Assembly (NCBI RefSeq): GCF_006542425.1
Contig: NZ_VFID01000012.1
Location: 1 to 64,000, forward strand
DNA: 64,000 bases
Source of the DNA: Pseudoxanthomonas sp. z9
GTDB lineage: Bacteria > Pseudomonadota > Gammaproteobacteria > Xanthomonadales > Xanthomonadaceae
Reading direction: 5' to 3'
In this document: piece after piece, positions 34,674 to 43,309 of the stretch
Layout: each line of letters starts with the position of its first letter
How positions within the stretch are numbered: position 1 is the stretch's first letter
Notes under the pieces: model-generated
What the model was told of the DNA's origin: nothing
The model's database searches: none
The model's input: the letters and a program-made list of their open reading frames with translations, nothing else
Made by a program: the position numbers and the translations under genes

Positions 34674-35084
34674 ATGTCCGAGGCGTTGCTGGGCGGCGTG
34701 TTGATCGGCCTGGCCGCCACGGCGCTGCTGCTTTTCAACGGGCGTATCGCGGGCATCAGCGGCATCGTCAATGGCCTGGTCGGGCAGGGCGCGGGTGAAC
34801 GCGGTTGGCGGATCGCCTTCCTGCTCGGGCTGGCCGGCGCCGGCATGCTGGTGATGAAACTGACCGGACAGGCCTCCGCATCGCCGGCCACGACGCCGGT
34901 GCTGGTGCTGGCAGGACTGCTGGTGGGCTTCGGTACCCGGCTGGGCAGTGGCTGCACCAGCGGGCACGGGGTGTGCGGGCTGGCGCGGCTGTCGTTGCGT
35001 TCGCTGGTGGCGGTACTGGTGTTCATGGCGGCGGCGGTGCTCACCGTGTTCGTGACCCGGCATCTGGCGGGAGGCGGGGCATGA
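34674..35084 (+). CDS. YeeE/YedE-family sulfur transporter, first half
   Basis: 136 residues with four hydrophobic segments and the signature [18 protein letters not shown] carrying the conserved cysteines for thiosulfate or sulfur passage. Start ATG 34674; a GTG at 34665 overlapping the upstream stop is also possible. Its stop overlaps the next gene start by four bases (ATGA). Together with the next gene it forms the two-part YeeE/PmpA-PmpB type transporter found in BigR loci. Confidence 0.86.
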   Translation: MSEALLGGVLIGLAATALLLFNGRIAGISGIVNGLVGQGAGERGWRIAFLLGLAGAGMLVMKLTGQASASPATTPVLVLAGLLVGFGTRLGSGCTSGHGVCGLARLSLRSLVAVLVFMAAAVLTVFVTRHLAGGGA

Positions 35085-35503
35085 AGCGCTGGTTCGCCGC
35101 GCTGCTGGCGGGCGCGTTGTTCGGCGCCGGCCTGGCGCTTTCGCGCATGACCGATCCGAATGTCGTGATCGGCTTCCTCGACGTGGCCGGCGACTTCGAT
35201 CCGCGCCTGGCGTTCGTGCTGGCGGGTGCGGTCGCCACCACGGGGTTGGCGTTCCGTCTGGTGTTGCGTCGCCGGCGTCCGTTGCTGGCGGATCGTTTCC
35301 GCCTGCCGCTGTCACACGCGATCGACCGCCGGCTGGTGGCCGGCGCGCTGTTGTTCGGCATTGGCTGGGGATTGGCCGGCTACTGTCCGGGGCCCGCGCT
35401 GGTCGGTGCCGCCGCGGGCGTGGACAGCGCGTTGATCTTCGCCGCGGCGATGCTGGCGGGCAGCGCCCTGCAGGCGATGACGGCGCGACGGCGACCGGCG
35501 TGA
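35081..35503 (+). CDS. YeeE/YedE-family (DUF6691-like) sulfur transporter, second half
   Basis: 140 residues with several membrane helices; [20 protein letters not shown] at the start and [17 protein letters not shown] in the second half are typical of the companion subunit of split YeeE/YedE transporters. It follows the first subunit with a 4-base overlap and completes the bigR sulfur locus. Export of sulfite or uptake of thiosulfate are the two plausible roles; the direction cannot be read from sequence. Confidence 0.85.
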   Translation: MKRWFAALLAGALFGAGLALSRMTDPNVVIGFLDVAGDFDPRLAFVLAGAVATTGLAFRLVLRRRRPLLADRFRLPLSHAIDRRLVAGALLFGIGWGLAGYCPGPALVGAAAGVDSALIFAAAMLAGSALQAMTARRRPA

Positions 35504-35611
35504 CATCGAAAACGTGCCATCGCTGGCACGCTGCTTTGCGCGCGGGTTGTTGCAATGATGGCCCGGGCTTCTAGACTTGGGGATTCCAACCGGTCGATGG
35601 ATGGCGAAGCG

Positions 35612-35860
35612 ATGAACGATGTGATCCTGCTCTACGGTACCAACGACTTCGAGCGCGAGCGCTGGGACGATCTTCCCGAGCTGGTCGAGCGCCGCGGCCT
35701 GGTGCTGTCGCGCAAGGCCGGACCACGCACGCCGCTGCCGACCGATCACGACTGGGAGCCGGTTTCGATCTACGCCTCCGATGATCTGACCGAAGAAGAG
35801 TTCCAGGAGCTGTACGAAGCCAACCGCGCGCACGTCACCGAACTGAACCTCAAGTACTGA
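35612..35860 (+). CDS. Small hypothetical protein (82 aa)
   Basis: 82 residues, acidic, starting MNDVILLYGTNDFERERWDD and ending THVTEL-like (AHVTELNLKY). No domain was recognised and there is no signal peptide. In-frame ATGs at 35555 and 35597 also exist; 35612 is chosen because the conserved-looking, well-folded region starts there. It stands alone between the sulfur operon and a convergent VOC gene. Confidence 0.6.
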   Translation: MNDVILLYGTNDFERERWDDLPELVERRGLVLSRKAGPRTPLPTDHDWEPVSIYASDDLTEEEFQELYEANRAHVTELNLKY

Positions 35861-35873
35861 ATCCCGCGCCGGT

Positions 35874-36245
35874 TCACGCCCTGGGCTTGAGCTGGTGCAG
35901 CAGGATCGAATTGCCCTCGCTGTCCTCGCACACCGCCATCCGGCAGACCGGGCTGTGGATGACATCGCTGCGAAACGGTACGCCGCGATCCTCCAACTGC
36001 CGCATCAGGCTGTCCAGATCCTCCACCTCGAACGCTATCGTGCCGCCCGCGGTCGCGCTGGGCTGGTCCTCGATGAAATTGGTCAGTGCCAGGCAACCGC
36101 CGCCCGGCAGATCGTATTCCACCCAGTACCTGTCACCGTGATTGCCGACCGAACCGGCGCGCAGGCCCAGTGCGTTCTCGTAGAAGTCGCGGGCACGCGG
36201 CACATCGCGGACGGGATACATGGTGAACGCCACTTTCTTCAGCAC
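35874..36245 (-). CDS. VOC-family (glyoxalase/bleomycin resistance fold) protein
   Basis: 123 residues. It begins VLKKVAFTMYPVRDVPRARD (GTG start), contains FYENALGLRAG, a YWVEYDLPGGGCLAL strand and ends MAVCEDSEGNSILLHQL, the standard VOC fold for glyoxalases, dioxygenases and resistance proteins. One metal-site Glu in the C-terminal strand (CEDSEGN) is present, but a complete metal triad could not be confirmed. The GTG is preferred over ATG 36221 because it includes the first fold strand. Substrate unknown. Confidence 0.8.
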   Translation of the reverse strand: MLKKVAFTMYPVRDVPRARDFYENALGLRAGSVGNHGDRYWVEYDLPGGGCLALTNFIEDQPSATAGGTIAFEVEDLDSLMRQLEDRGVPFRSDVIHSPVCRMAVCEDSEGNSILLHQLKPRA

Positions 36246-36484
36246 GGGAGACGCCTGTCGGTATCGGCGGTCGGTGGTGGAAGGTCTTGATGACCACGTG
36301 AGGGCCGACGCCACGATACGCGTACCGGGCTCATCCGCGAACAGCGTCACGCAAGGCGCGCGCATTTCCGACGAACGGTCTCGCCGACGTCCGTTTTTTG
36401 GGCGTCGAATGCGTTGTTTCTGCTGATTGCTGTCATGTTGGACGCGGATATTGGGGGTGTCCGCCGGAGAAAGGAGGCAGAAGG

Positions 36485-36862
36485 ATGCTGTTGCAGGGAC
36501 TCACCCCGGAAAGCAAGTGCGAAGTCATCGACGTCGAGGCCGAGCTGCAGCGGTGGCAGCATTGCGGCCCGATGGCCGGCCATCGCGATCGGGCGTTCAG
36601 GCGTTTCGAGCCGACGTTCCGTTTCGCCTACGACCTTTATCTGCAGTGGCATCGCGAACCGCTCGATGCATTGGGCGATCGCATCGAAGGCGCCTACGAA
36701 CGCCAGTTGCCACCCTGCGATCGCCTGGATCGCGAAACCGTGATGACGATCGTGGCCGCGGTGTGGGAACGCATGGGAGGACGACTCCAGGCTTGCCGTG
36801 TTCCCGCCACGGCGCGCGCGCGCTCCCGGCCGGAGACGCGCCAGCCGCCGCCGCCGGTCTGA
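36485..36862 (+). CDS. Hypothetical protein (125 aa)
   Basis: 125 residues with strong translation signals (GGAGG about ten bases before ATG 36485). Contains RFAYDLYLQWHREPLDALGD and a Pro/Arg-rich tail (ATARARSRPETRQPPPPV). No signal peptide, membrane segment or known domain was recognised. The basic proline-rich tail may bind nucleic acid or a partner, but this is speculative. Confidence 0.55.
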   Translation: MLLQGLTPESKCEVIDVEAELQRWQHCGPMAGHRDRAFRRFEPTFRFAYDLYLQWHREPLDALGDRIEGAYERQLPPCDRLDRETVMTIVAAVWERMGGRLQACRVPATARARSRPETRQPPPPV

Positions 36863-36923
36863 GCGCGTCGGGGGATAACGCGTCGAAGTGGGAAAAGGAG
36901 GAGGAAGGTCTCTTCCTCGCGTC

Positions 36924-37274
36924 CTACCGCGACAGCCAGCGCCAGGTTTCGTGGATCAGCATGCGCGCCACCGGCCACGCCGCGGCGGGCGGGCTGGGCA
37001 GGCGGTCCCACTGCATTTCCAGATCGTCGTCCGCCGCTGAATCGGCGCGCCCCGCGTGGCTGGCGTGCGTGGCCAATCCAAGCGCGTAGGCGCGGCACGC
37101 GTCGTTCCAGTCCAGATCCGGATGCAGGCGTATCCGTCGCTGGAAGTCCTCGCGGCTGAAGGCTTCGAAGTCCTCGGGAATGTCGGGCGGCTCGTCGAAG
37201 ACGAGGCAGGCGGCGACCTGCTGGCTCGCGCGCTCCAGGCTGGCGGGACCGTACGGACTGCGGAGGTATTCCAT
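36924..37274 (-). CDS. Hypothetical acidic protein (116 aa)
   Basis: 116 residues, MEYLRSPYGPASLERASQQV at the start, an acidic middle (VFDEPPDIPEDFEAFSRED) and a W-rich end (RMLIHETWRWLSR). No known family was recognised. A GGAG lies near the start at 37274; longer in-frame extensions upstream are basic and look non-coding. It converges on the gene at 36485 and is divergent from the MipA-like gene. Confidence 0.6.
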   Translation of the reverse strand: MEYLRSPYGPASLERASQQVAACLVFDEPPDIPEDFEAFSREDFQRRIRLHPDLDWNDACRAYALGLATHASHAGRADSAADDDLEMQWDRLPSPPAAAWPVARMLIHETWRWLSR

Positions 37275-37362
37275 GGGGGGACTCCGTCGGGTTTGCACCG
37301 ATTGTCGGCCCGGTTGGGATGACCGTTTCGTGAAAGCCTCGTCGCGGGAGCAGCGCGTCCGC

Positions 37363-37378
37363 TTTAAAGCCCGCTTAA
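37363..37378 (+). promoter_or_regulatory. PmrA/QseB-like direct repeat upstream of the MipA-family gene
   Basis: TTTAA-N6-CTTAA, part of a CGCTTTAAA / CGCTTAAAA direct repeat at a 12-base step, lies 63 bases before the MipA-family ATG. Half-sites like CTTAA spaced by 5-6 bases are recognised by OmpR-type regulators such as PmrA and QseB. A weak -10 (TATCGT) follows at 37391. No such two-component genes are in the window. Confidence 0.4.
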
Positions 37379-37440
37379 AACGGATGTGCCTATCGTGCGC
37401 CTCCCGCGTGCCCCCCCACGCCTTCTCCGCAGGAGTCTGC

Positions 37441-38253
37441 ATGTCGCCCGTCCGCCCCCTGGTCTGCCTGGGTCTGCTTGTCTGTGCCGCCGCGCCCGTG
37501 TCCGCGCAGGTCGTGTCCGAATCCAATCGCGAAGCGGGACAGGTGTCGGCGTCACGCTGGCGGATCGGCCTGGCGGTCGCCAGCCGCGAAGGCATCTATG
37601 CCGGCGAAGACGGCCGGACGCTGGTGTTCCCCAACGTGTCGTACGAGGGCGAGCGCTTTTTCTGGCGTGGCGCCCAGGCCGGCGTGCACCTGTTCTCGCG
37701 CGGCGGCTTCGCCCTGGACGGCTATGTCGCCGGGCGCCTGGATGGCGTGGACGCCGACGATTTCGGCGCTCCGGAACTGGCCGAACGCGGTATCGATCGC
37801 CGCCTGCTGGAAGATCGCGACGATGGCGCGGATGCGGGCATGAGCGCGCGTTGGCGCGGCGCGGCCGGCGAATTGGAACTGGATGCCCGCGCCGACGTGA
37901 CCAGCACCAGTGAAGGCCAGCAGGCCTCAGTCACCTACCGCTATCCGTTCAAGGCCGGCGGCTGGCAACTCACGCCCGGCGTGGGCGTGCGCTGGCTGTC
38001 CTCGGATCTGGCCGACTACTACTACGGCACCCTCGACGAGGAAATCGCCCGCGGGGTGGTGCGCTACCGCCCCGGCAGCGTCACCGTGCCCACCGCCAGC
38101 CTGATTCTGATGCGTCCATTCGCGGAGAAGTGGCTATTCATCGCCAGCGCCGAATACCGCCGGTTGCCGTCGGCGCTGCGCGACAGCCCGCTGATCGAGC
38201 GCGATACCGATGGCGGCGCCACCGTGATGATCGGTTTCTCGCGCGGGTTCTGA
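37441..38253 (+). CDS. MipA/OmpV-family outer-membrane protein
   Basis: 270 residues with a signal peptide (PLVCLGLLVCAAAPVSAQ). The mature protein has alternating amphipathic strands starting RWRIGLAVASREGIYAGED and ends in VMIGFSRGF with a terminal aromatic residue, as expected for an outer-membrane barrel. Family members link murein hydrolases to envelope stress or sense peptides. GCAGGAG precedes the ATG. It is convergent with the GH92 gene. Confidence 0.85.
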   Translation: MSPVRPLVCLGLLVCAAAPVSAQVVSESNREAGQVSASRWRIGLAVASREGIYAGEDGRTLVFPNVSYEGERFFWRGAQAGVHLFSRGGFALDGYVAGRLDGVDADDFGAPELAERGIDRRLLEDRDDGADAGMSARWRGAAGELELDARADVTSTSEGQQASVTYRYPFKAGGWQLTPGVGVRWLSSDLADYYYGTLDEEIARGVVRYRPGSVTVPTASLILMRPFAEKWLFIASAEYRRLPSALRDSPLIERDTDGGATVMIGFSRGF

Positions 38254-38290
38254 TGCCGCGCTCATTGGCGCGAACCGGCGCGCCGGCAGG

Positions 38291-38317
38291 GAAGGGCACG
38301 CGCAGCGCGTCCCCTTC
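38291..38317. terminator. Inverted repeat between convergent genes
   Basis: GAAGGGCACGCGC and GCGCGTCCCCTTC form a 13-base stem with one mismatch and a very short loop, between the stops of the MipA-family and GH92 genes. Its position suits a bidirectional terminator, but it lacks T-runs. Confidence 0.35.
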
Positions 38318-38352
38318 GCGCTTCAGGACAGGATGCGTGCGGCGTCCCTGCT

Positions 38353-40677
38353 TCAGCGGCTCATCGAATAGGGACGCGCGTCGCGTCCCCATGCGCGGTT
38401 CGGCTCGGCCTGCATGGTGAAGCGCAACTCGCCGCCGGCCAGGATTTCGGCGTGCTCCAGGTAGGCGCGGTCCAGCGGCTTGCCATTGAGGGTCGCGCCG
38501 CCGATGTAGGGATGCGCCTCGTCCAGGCCCTCGGCGATCACGGTGAAGCGTTTTCCGTTGGGCAGGTTGAGGGTGGCGCGTGGCAGGAACGGCCGGCCGA
38601 TCACGTACTGGTTGCTGGCCGGCGCGAACGGATAGAAACCGAGCGCGGTGAACACGTACCACGCCGACATCTGGCCGAGGTCGTCATTGCCCGCCAGGCC
38701 GTCCGGACGCGGGGCGTACTGGCTGGCCATGATCGCGCCCAGCCGCGCCTGGGTGCGCCAGGGCTGGCCGGCGTGCGCGTACAGGTAGGCGACGTGATGG
38801 CTGGGTTCGTTGCCGTGCGCGTACCAGCCGATCAGGCCGGTGATGTCTTCCATGTGGGCGAAGATCTCCGGATCCACCTTGGCTTCGAACACCTGGTCCA
38901 GCCGCGCCAGCAGCTTGTCCTCGCCACCGTGCGCCCGCGCCAGTCCGGCCACGTCCTGCGGCACGTACCAGGAGTACTGCCAGGCGTTGCCCTCGGTGTA
39001 GTCGGTGCCGTAGCCGCTGGCGGATGGATCGAAGGGCTCGCGGAACGCGCCGTCGCGCTTGCGCGCGCGCATGAAGCCGGTGGCGGGATCGAAGGCGTGC
39101 TTCCAGTTGGCGGCGCGACGGCTGAATTCGGCCGCGACGTCCTTGCGTCCCATCGCCTCGGCCACCTGCGCGATGGTCCAGTCGTCGAAGGCGTATTCGA
39201 GGGTCTTGGACGCGGCCTCGCCTTCCTCGTCGATCGGCACGTAGCCGAGTTCGCGGTACTGGGCGATGCCGTCGTAGGGGCCGTAACTGGCGCTGGCGAC
39301 CATCGCCTCCAGCGCCTCGTTGGCGTCGTAGCCGCGGATGCCCTTCATGTAGGCGTCGGCGATCACCGGCACCGCGTGGTAGCCGATCATGCACCACGTC
39401 TCCTGGCCGTGGAACGCCCACACCGGCAGCACGCCATAGGGGCTGTGCCGACGCGCGGCCAGCAGCGACTGCACGAAGTCGTTGGTGCGCTGTTCCGGCT
39501 GCACCAGGGTCAGCAACGGATGCAGCGCGCGATAGGTGTCCCACAGCGAGAAGGTCGAATAGTGGGTGAAGCCCTTCGCCTGGTGCACCGCATTGTCCGG
39601 CCCGCGGTAGCTTCCGTCGCTGTCCATGAACAGGGTGGGCCCCAGCAGCGTGTGGTAAAGCGCGGTGTAGAAGCTGCGCCGCTGCGGTTCCGGCGCGTCC
39701 ACGTCGATCGCCCCCAGCGCCCGCGTCCACTGCCGGCGCGCGTCGGCGCGCACGCCGTCGAAATCCCAGCCCGGGACTTCGGCGTCGAGATTGGCGATGG
39801 CGTTGTCTTCGCTGACCGGCGAGATCGCGACCTTGACCAGCAACGGATCCTGCGTATCGGCGAAATCGAACGCGGCCACGATCTGGCGGCCCTCGATCTG
39901 CGCGCGCTGGCGCGGATCCTTCTCGCCCGGCGGCGGGAATCCCTTGTAGGCGACGTCCTGTTCGGTGTCGTGCAGTTGCTGGCCCTGGATCGGCCGCGAG
40001 AAGCGCAGGGCGAAATACAGTTGCCGTCCCGGCGCCCAGCCACGGGTCTCGCGGAAACCGGTGACGGTACCATCCGGGCGCAGGCGCAGCCGCGACCACA
40101 GCACCTTGCCTGGATAGTCGTACAGGCTGGTGCGCAGATCGATCAGCACGTGCGCGGGCTTGCCGCGTGGAAAGCTGTAGCGGTGCACCCCGACCCGCGC
40201 GGTCGCGGTCAGCTCGGCGCGCACGCCGTAGTCGTCCAGGGTGACCGCGTAGTAGCCGGGTTGCGCGGTTTCGTCGTCGTGGCGGAAGCGCGAGGTGTAG
40301 CCGCTGCCGGGCTGGTCGGGATTGCCGCGCTCCAGCTTCACCTCGCCGCTGATCGGCATCAGCAGCACGTCACCGAGATCCGAATGGCCGGTGCCGGAGA
40401 AGTGGGTGTGCGAGAAGCCGACGATGGTGCGATCGTCGTGGCGGTAGCCGGCCGCCCAGCCATAGGCGTCCTTGCGCGGCTGGATGCGGGTGTCGGGACT
40501 GAGCTGGACCATCCCGAACGGAACGGTGGCGCCAGGGTAGGTATGGCCCTCGCCGCCGGTGCCGATGAACGGGTCGACGTCGGCATAGGCGCGTTCGCCC
40601 GGATTGTCCGCCAGCAGCGGCGCCGCCATCAGCCAGAGACACATCGCGCCTGCGGCGCGCTTCCACGTCTTGCGCAT
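38353..40677 (-). CDS. Glycoside hydrolase family 92 alpha-mannosidase, secreted
   Basis: 774 residues with a signal peptide (MCLWLMAAPLLADN). Family landmarks are clear: VDPFIGTGGEGHTYPGA near the start, FSHTHFSGTGHSDLGDVLL, WYAHGNEPSHH (with the Glu general acid) and GNDDLGQMSAWYVFTALG near the end. GH92 enzymes are calcium-dependent exo-alpha-mannosidases that cleave by inversion, usually in the periplasm or at the surface. The length is typical. It lies 70 bases downstream of ada on the same strand, with no obvious functional link. No other glycan-degrading genes are nearby. Confidence 0.93.
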   Translation of the reverse strand: MRKTWKRAAGAMCLWLMAAPLLADNPGERAYADVDPFIGTGGEGHTYPGATVPFGMVQLSPDTRIQPRKDAYGWAAGYRHDDRTIVGFSHTHFSGTGHSDLGDVLLMPISGEVKLERGNPDQPGSGYTSRFRHDDETAQPGYYAVTLDDYGVRAELTATARVGVHRYSFPRGKPAHVLIDLRTSLYDYPGKVLWSRLRLRPDGTVTGFRETRGWAPGRQLYFALRFSRPIQGQQLHDTEQDVAYKGFPPPGEKDPRQRAQIEGRQIVAAFDFADTQDPLLVKVAISPVSEDNAIANLDAEVPGWDFDGVRADARRQWTRALGAIDVDAPEPQRRSFYTALYHTLLGPTLFMDSDGSYRGPDNAVHQAKGFTHYSTFSLWDTYRALHPLLTLVQPEQRTNDFVQSLLAARRHSPYGVLPVWAFHGQETWCMIGYHAVPVIADAYMKGIRGYDANEALEAMVASASYGPYDGIAQYRELGYVPIDEEGEAASKTLEYAFDDWTIAQVAEAMGRKDVAAEFSRRAANWKHAFDPATGFMRARKRDGAFREPFDPSASGYGTDYTEGNAWQYSWYVPQDVAGLARAHGGEDKLLARLDQVFEAKVDPEIFAHMEDITGLIGWYAHGNEPSHHVAYLYAHAGQPWRTQARLGAIMASQYAPRPDGLAGNDDLGQMSAWYVFTALGFYPFAPASNQYVIGRPFLPRATLNLPNGKRFTVIAEGLDEAHPYIGGATLNGKPLDRAYLEHAEILAGGELRFTMQAEPNRAWGRDARPYSMSR

Positions 40678-40747
40678 GCCCGTCCCAACGTCGTCATGGA
40701 GAAGCCGGGAACGTAGCACGCCGCACCGGCGGCGCACCGGTATCCGG

Positions 40748-41833
40748 TCACGCCGCGCCTTCGCGCCGCAGCAGTTCGCGCTTGCGATCCACGCCCCAGC
40801 GGTAGCCCGACAGCGCACCGTCGCTGCGGACCACGCGGTGGCAGGGAATGGCCACCGCCAGATGGTTGGCGCCGCAGGCCTGCGCCACCGCGCGCACCGC
40901 CCGCGGCATGCCGATGCGCTGTGCGATCTCGGCGTAGCTGGCGGTACTGCCGGGCGGAATCTGCCGCAGCGCCTGCCATACCCGTTCCTGGAAGGCGGTG
41001 CCGCGCACGTCCAGTGGCAGGTCCAGGCCGATGCCCGGCGCCTCGACGAAGCCAACCACCCGCGCGACCCAGTCCTCGAAGCCGGCGTCGCCGCCGATCA
41101 GGTGCGCGCGCGGGAACTGATCCTGCAGATCCCGCACCAGCGCTTCCGGATCCTCGCCCAGCAGGATCGCGCAGACCCCGCGCTCGCTGCGCGCGACCAG
41201 GATCGCGCCGAGCGAGCACTGGCCGATGGCGAAGCGGATGTCGGTGTTGGCGCCGCCGGCGCGCCAGTCCTTCGGGCGCATGCCCAGGCGCTGGTTGGAG
41301 GTTTCGTAGAAGCGGCTGTTGGAACCGAAGCCGGCATCGAAGATCGCATCGGTGATGGTCGCGTCGCCTTCCAGTCCCTCGCGCATGCGGCGCGCGCGCT
41401 GCGCCTGCGCGTAGGCCTTCGGGGTCACGCCGGTGATCGCCTTGAACACGCGATGGAAGTGGTAGGGGCTCATGCCCGCGGTTTCCGCCAATTGCGCCAG
41501 CGAGGGCGGCTCGTCGGTGTTCTCCAGTTGCCGGCAGGCGTGCGCCACCCGTTCCGCATGCTGGCGGGCCAGCGCGCCGCGATCGGCGGCGGCGCGGCGG
41601 TTGGCACGGTAGCCGGCGGCCTCGGCCGCTTCGGGGGTATCGAAGAACACCACGTTCTCGGGCCGCGGCAGGCGCGACGGGCTGCTGGGATGGCACCAGA
41701 CGCCGGTGGTCTTCACCGCGTAGACGAAGCGGCCATCGGCGGCCGGATCCCGCGCCCGCAGCGCGGCCCAGCGCGGGTCGTCCTGGATGGCGGTGGCGGC
41801 GGTACGCGGGCGGGAAGGGGAGGATGCGTTCAT
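40748..41833 (-). CDS. ada: Ada-family DNA methyltransferase/regulator with degraded N-terminal zinc site
   Basis: 361 residues: Ada metal-binding domain (about 15-85), AraC-type helix-turn-helix (SLAQLAETAGMSPYHFHRVF) and C-terminal O6-methylguanine methyltransferase with intact active site AIPCHRVVR. In E. coli Ada four cysteines (38, 42, 69, 72) bind zinc. Here only the first is kept (C47 in VWCHPSS); the others read S51, N78 and A81. The transferase should therefore still repair O6-methylguanine, but methyl-phosphotriester sensing through zinc-bound Cys is probably lost, and regulation may differ. Adequate length and frame argue against a pseudogene. Confidence 0.9.
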   Translation of the reverse strand: MNASSPSRPRTAATAIQDDPRWAALRARDPAADGRFVYAVKTTGVWCHPSSPSRLPRPENVVFFDTPEAAEAAGYRANRRAAADRGALARQHAERVAHACRQLENTDEPPSLAQLAETAGMSPYHFHRVFKAITGVTPKAYAQAQRARRMREGLEGDATITDAIFDAGFGSNSRFYETSNQRLGMRPKDWRAGGANTDIRFAIGQCSLGAILVARSERGVCAILLGEDPEALVRDLQDQFPRAHLIGGDAGFEDWVARVVGFVEAPGIGLDLPLDVRGTAFQERVWQALRQIPPGSTASYAEIAQRIGMPRAVRAVAQACGANHLAVAIPCHRVVRSDGALSGYRWGVDRKRELLRREGAA

Positions 41834-42665
41834 GGCGGAAAGGCTCGTCGTGGGGACGACGCCATCTTGGTTCCCGCCAGCCTAGCCCACACTCCGCGCC
41901 TTGCGATCAAATTCGGGCCTGGAGCGGTATTCGTGCGCCTCTGGCAGTCCACAGACGCTGGATTGTATCCGCGCATGACGCACCGCCACCGCAAGTTGAA
42001 GACTCTCCCGAACCCGGAAACCGCTCCTTCTCCCGCTTGCGGGGGAAGGTTGGGATGGGGGTCGCTTTCAGCGGCGAAGCAGTAGTGACGTTTCGCCCCC
42101 ACCCCAGCCCTCCCCCGCGGGCGGGGGAGGGGGCAGTGTCCGTGCGTTGTTCAGCAATTCGCACGTTGGAATGCATCCGCGAGCTACGCACCGCCACCGC
42201 AAGTTGAAGACTCTCCCAAACCCGGAAACCGCCCCTTCCCCCGCTTGCGGGGGAGGGGGCAGCATCCGTGCGTTGTTCAGCAATTCGCAACGTTGGAATG
42301 CATCCGCGCGCTACGCACCGCCGCAAGTTGAAGACTCTCCCAAACCCGGAAACCGCCCCTTCCCCCGCTTGCGGGGGAAGGTTGGGATGGGGGGCGCTTT
42401 CAGCGGCGAAGCAGCAGTGACGTTTCGCCCCCCAGCCCTCCCCCGCGGGCGGGGAGGGGGCAGTGTCCGTGCGTTGTTCCGCAATTCGCAACGTTGGAAT
42501 GCATCCGCGCGCTATGCACCGCCACCGCAAGTTGAAGACTCTCCCAAACCCGGAAACCGCCCCTTCCCCCGCTTGCGGGGGAAGGCTGGGATGGGGGCCG
42601 CCTTCTGCGGCGCAACCACGACGGCGATCTCCGCCCCACCCGCAACTCGCGCCCGCGAGCGGGAT
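41834..42665. other. 832-base non-coding region filled by a tandem repeat array
   Basis: There is no convincing gene between ada and the flavin reductase. About 680 of the bases belong to the four-unit array at 41981-42663; the first 150 bases contain one eroded unit tail (near 41930-41980). Confidence 0.75.
41981..42663. repeat. Tandem array of four related units containing C-rich hairpins
   Basis: Units begin at 41981 (208 bp), 42189 (127 bp), 42316 (201 bp) and 42517 (about 147 bp, diverging at its end). Each opens with CACCGCCACCGCAAGTTG (the third is shorter by three bases), then GAAGACTCTCCC, AACCCGGAAACCGC and the dispersed CCTTCCCCCGC/GCGGGGGAAGG hairpin. Units end with GTGCGTTGTTCAGCAATTCG-like sequence and GGAATGCATCCGCG. 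Unit 2 lacks the middle portion, as if two hairpins recombined. Confidence 0.9.
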
Positions 42666-43223
42666 TCACAAGTTTTCCGGGCGGAAGGCCCGCCGACGGC
42701 TGATCGTGCGCCCGGAGATCATGAACTCGCCGTTGCCGCGATAGTGCACGGTCTCGGGCACGCGCGGGGAAATGGCCACATGCGCCGCGACCACTTCCCA
42801 GATGAACAGGTGATAGGCGTCGGTCTGGCGCTGTTCGTACAGCCGGCACTCGAAGTTCGCATGGCACTCGCGGATCAGCGGGGCGCCAACCTGGCTCGCG
42901 CGGCCGGCGGTGAGTCCGAAGCGTTCGAACTTGTCCACCTGCGCGCCGCTGCAGTTGCCGATGCCGACCACCGCGTCCAACAGATGCGAGCCGGGCAGGT
43001 TGATCACGCATTCGCGGCTGCGCCGGACCAATCCGTAGGTATGGTTGCCGTGCCAGAGGTAACAGGCGAACAGCGCCGGCTCGAAGCCCATCATCATGTG
43101 CCAGCCCATCGTCATGATGTTGCGCTGGCCGCCGTGGGCCGAGCTCACCAGCACCACCGGACCGGGTTCGAGGAAACGGCGGATGTCGTCCAGCGGATAG
43201 GCGCGCTTGCGGGGAATCTTCAT
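42666..43223 (-). CDS. Flavin reductase-like domain protein
   Basis: 185 residues. FLEPGPVVLVSSAHGGQRNI and MTMGWHMMMGFEP match the flavin-reductase-like FMN-binding split-barrel fold, with HTYGLVRRSRECVINLPG in the middle. Such proteins bind FMN and reduce it, or act as FMN-dependent reductases. Although the window holds a flavin-dependent halogenase, the two are 36 kb apart with no shared operon, so partnership is only a possibility. ATG 43223 begins the conserved region (MKIPRKRAYPLDD). Confidence 0.82.
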   Translation of the reverse strand: MKIPRKRAYPLDDIRRFLEPGPVVLVSSAHGGQRNIMTMGWHMMMGFEPALFACYLWHGNHTYGLVRRSRECVINLPGSHLLDAVVGIGNCSGAQVDKFERFGLTAGRASQVGAPLIRECHANFECRLYEQRQTDAYHLFIWEVVAAHVAISPRVPETVHYRGNGEFMISGRTISRRRAFRPENL

Positions 43224-43309
43224 CGCGTGTGCCAGGGGAAGCTGCCGATGGATTGCAGCATGCCGCCGTGCAGGCACGATGAAGAGCGGGCTTCAGCGGA
43301 GAGCGGGCG

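Noticed and set aside
34674..35503. A frameshifted single YeeE/YedE gene
   Set aside because: The two halves are the normal two-gene form of this transporter, with an ATGA overlap and separate family signatures.
40748..41833. Pseudogene call for ada
   Set aside because: Length, frame, helix-turn-helix and PCHR active site are all intact; only the N-terminal zinc residues changed.
41981..42663. Possible CRISPR array
   Set aside because: Units are 127-208 bp, with no short repeat/unique spacer alternation and no cas genes; it is a tandem array of hairpin elements.
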